Shown here one piece after another: positions 13,700 through 15,220 of a stretch of DNA of 15,220 bases. A model generated the notes under the pieces. It searched no databases and was not told the DNA's origin. It saw only the letters and a list, made by a program, of their open reading frames with translations. Made by a program: the position numbers and the translations under genes. The stretch is from Propionibacteriaceae bacterium (lineage in GTDB: Bacteria > Actinomycetota > Actinomycetes > Propionibacteriales > Propionibacteriaceae). The stretch spans positions 1 to 15,220 of the forward strand of contig DMIX01000001.1 of NCBI GenBank assembly GCA_003451975.1, given 5' to 3'. Each line of letters opens with the position of its first letter. Position 1 is the first letter of the stretch.

Positions 13700-14929
13700 A
13701 TGAACGAGATCATCGCAATCGTCGCCTGGCTGGTCGTTATCGCCGCTGTCGCGACAGTCCTGATGCGATCGGTGCGGGTGGTTCGTCAACAGCAGGTCGG
13801 CGTGGTCGAGCGGCTCGGCAAGTTCCGACGCACTCTGGATCCGGGCCCGCATCTGCTGGTCCCCATCCTGGACACAGTTCGCTACACCATCGACATGCGG
13901 GAGGCCGTGGTGCCTTTCCCGCCGCAGGGCGTGATCACCGAGGACAACCTGATGGTGAGTATCGACTCGGTGATCTACTACCAGGTCGTCGACCCGGTAC
14001 GGGCTGCCTATGAGGCTCAGAACTACATTCAAGCCATTGAGCAGCTCACCATGACCACCTTGCGCAACATCATCGGTGGCTTGGATCTTGAGCAGACGCT
14101 GACAAGCCGCGAGGAGATCAACCAGAAGTTGCGCGCGGTCTTGGACGAGGCCACCGGAAAGTGGGGCATCAAGGTCAACCGGGTCGAGCTGCGTTCGATC
14201 GAGCCGCCGGCCACAATCCGCGACGCCATGGAGAAGGGCGCTCGCGCGGAGCGCGACAAGCGTGCGGCGATTCTGCTGGCCGAAGGCCAGCGCCAGTCGC
14301 AGATCTTGTCTGCTTCCGGTGATCGGGAGTCCGCGATTCTGCGCGCCCAAGGCGAGCGTGAGTCAGCCGTGCTGCGAGCCCAAGCCGATCGACAGGCCGC
14401 AATGTTGCGTGCCGAGGGCGAAGCCCACGCCATCACGACCACCTTCACCGCCATTCATGCCGGCAAGCCCACGCAATCGCTGTTGGCCTACCAGTACCTG
14501 CGAATGCTGCCGAATCTGGCGCGCGGCGAGTCCAACAAGATGTGGATCATCCCATCCGAACTCAACGATGCGCTGAAGGGGCTTGGCAGCATGGCCGGTG
14601 CCGGGCTCTCCAAAGCCGGCCTTGCGGAAGACCAAGCCGCAGCCGGCGACTTCACCGCCCCCGAGCCGGTGGATGTGTTCGCCGAGATCGAGGCGCAGAA
14701 GAAGGCCGACGAGGCGAACTCAGCCGCCTCGGTGCAACAGGCAATTGCGGAGGCCGAAGCTCTCGAGGGACGCAAGTCCGCGCGGTTGGCCACCCCTGGA
14801 GAGCGCGGTGCCAACTCGCTGACTACCGGCGCTCAGCCTGATGCGCCCGAGCTCGCGTCGCCGTATCAGCCACCTGCCCAGCCGCCGATGGCTCCGCCGG
14901 AGCCTCAGCAGCCGGGCAGTGCGGGCTGA
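13700..14929 (+). CDS. SPFH/stomatin-family membrane protein (QmcA/Rv1488-like)
   Basis: 409 aa, with AAGGAGAG ending three bases before the ATG. One N-terminal membrane helix (about 3-22) is followed by the SPFH/PHB domain (25-190): VVRQQQVGVVERLGKF (27-42), GPHLLVPILD (49-58), QGVITEDN (76-83) and SIDSVIYYQVVDP (88-99). The coiled-coil region holds 11-residue repeats (194-248). WIIPSEL at 282-288 is a conserved ending in this family. The tail (about 315-409) is low in complexity, Ala/Glu-rich and then Pro/Gln-rich, and is longer than in E. coli QmcA (305 aa, as I recall). Stomatin-like proteins oligomerise into rings or cages at membranes and organise partner proteins, often proteases. The NfeD gene upstream supports this role. 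Confidence 0.92.
   Translation: MNEIIAIVAWLVVIAAVATVLMRSVRVVRQQQVGVVERLGKFRRTLDPGPHLLVPILDTVRYTIDMREAVVPFPPQGVITEDNLMVSIDSVIYYQVVDPVRAAYEAQNYIQAIEQLTMTTLRNIIGGLDLEQTLTSREEINQKLRAVLDEATGKWGIKVNRVELRSIEPPATIRDAMEKGARAERDKRAAILLAEGQRQSQILSASGDRESAILRAQGERESAVLRAQADRQAAMLRAEGEAHAITTTFTAIHAGKPTQSLLAYQYLRMLPNLARGESNKMWIIPSELNDALKGLGSMAGAGLSKAGLAEDQAAAGDFTAPEPVDVFAEIEAQKKADEANSAASVQQAIAEAEALEGRKSARLATPGERGANSLTTGAQPDAPELASPYQPPAQPPMAPPEPQQPGSAG
14279..14443 (+). repeat. Five 11-residue (hendecad) repeats in the SPFH coiled coil
   Basis: Units at residues 194-204, 205-215, 216-226, 227-237 and 238-248: AEGQRQSQILS, ASGDRESAILR, AQGERESAVLR, AQADRQAAMLR, AEGEAHAITTT. Spacing is exactly 33 bases. The pattern A-x-G-(D/E)-R-(E/Q)-(S/A)-A-(I/V/M)-L-R predicts a right-handed coiled coil, as in the walls of SPFH cages. 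Confidence 0.85.
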
Positions 14930-14939
14930 ACACCTGAGG
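14903..14939. terminator. Possible hairpin between convergent genes
   Basis: CCTCAG (14903-14908) pairs with CTGAGG (14934-14939), and CAGCC (14909-14913) with GGCTG (14924-14928). This gives a two-part stem with a five-base bulge over the SPFH stop codon. No T-tract follows. The position between two genes that end 15 bp apart fits a shared terminator. Confidence 0.35.
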
Positions 14940-14944
14940 GTGGA

Positions 14945-15220
14945 TTACGCCTGATCGATGAGCTGCTGGCAGCCAACCAGGAACTCGTCGAAGTTGTTCA
15001 TGATCCGATAGTCGAAGAAGGACTCGTCGGCGAACGTCACTCTGATGATGCGGACGTTCGCCTGACGTTCGGTGACATCAGTGATCGATCGCAGGTGGTC
15101 GGCGTTGATCCGGTAATACAGGCTCGGATCGGCCTGTGCGCCGGCCAGGAAGCGCCAGGCCGACAGCCCGCTGCGGGAAACGACCAGCGTCAGCGCCTCC
15201 CCGTCGGTGGGCAAGGTGGT
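14945..15220 (-). CDS. Hypothetical protein, C-terminal part (5' end outside window)
   Basis: 92 codons are visible, ending at TAA (14947-14945). The frame is open to the right edge, so the start is not known; the TTG at 15214 need not be it. I do not recognise the family. The visible part alternates short beta-like stretches (ALTLVVSRSGLSAWRF, SLYYRINADHLRSITDVT, ANVRIIRVTFADESFFDYRI) and ends in an amphipathic helix (NNFDEFLVGCQQLIDQA). A beta sandwich capped by a C-terminal helix is reminiscent of PH-like domains, but this is only a shape argument. There is no membrane segment in the visible part. It converges with the SPFH gene. Confidence 0.7.
   Translation of the reverse strand, partial: TTLPTDGEALTLVVSRSGLSAWRFLAGAQADPSLYYRINADHLRSITDVTERQANVRIIRVTFADESFFDYRIMNNFDEFLVGCQQLIDQA

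Noticed and set aside
1..15220. Mobile elements, CRISPR, tRNA or rRNA genes, toxin-antitoxin pairs
   Set aside because: No transposase or integrase motifs, regular short repeats, cloverleaf or rRNA-like segments were seen on either strand.

Overview
The window is GC-rich chromosomal DNA from an actinobacterium (Actinomycetota). The main signs are a MabA/InhA-type fabG-fabI pair, an NfeD-SPFH pair two genes later, GTG starts, probable leaderless starts, and high G+C at third codon positions. The lineage cannot be fixed further from sequence alone. The lack of a long InhA-type substrate loop in FabI argues against a mycolic-acid producer; Propionibacteriales-like is only a guess. I see no rRNA, tRNA, CRISPR array, transposase or phage gene.

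Layout. (1) 1-209: the C-terminus of an ABC-F type ATPase, then a hairpin terminator. (2) 287-6884: an accessory-looking pair of divergent genes for large secreted proteins, separated by a 421-bp region rich in inverted repeats. The left gene (minus strand) encodes a 1465-aa mosaic: signal peptide, internalin-like leucine-rich repeats, Ig-like segments, a DUF3616/phytase-like propeller, a HYDIN-like domain and four C-terminal Ig-like repeats. The right gene (plus strand) encodes a 592-aa protein that is four lamin-tail domains in tandem. (3) 6930-10664: a minus-strand operon ordered META-domain lipoprotein, RlmA-type 23S rRNA methyltransferase (GTGA overlap with the lipoprotein gene), M20 amidohydrolase, EI24/CysZ-like membrane protein. 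A strong hairpin lies where it converges with the lamin-tail gene. (4) 10785-14929: a plus-strand housekeeping cluster, fabG-fabI (fatty acid elongation), a stand-alone ABC ATPase, and nfeD plus an SPFH/stomatin gene. As I recall, this resembles the M. tuberculosis order mabA-inhA-hemZ-...-Rv1487-Rv1488. (5) 14945-15220: the 3' end of an unidentified minus-strand gene.

How the genes work together. The fabG-fabI pair performs the two reductive steps of the FAS-II cycle. NfeD and SPFH very likely form a membrane microdomain complex. The four-gene minus-strand operon mixes envelope and RNA-modification functions with no single obvious pathway. The most novel part is the divergent surface-protein pair. 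The two proteins share no domain, but both are exported, carry tandem repeats, have no visible LPXTG anchor and flank one complex control region. One ends in a strongly basic repeat and the other is acidic. This suggests, but does not prove, a jointly regulated cell-surface or matrix system.
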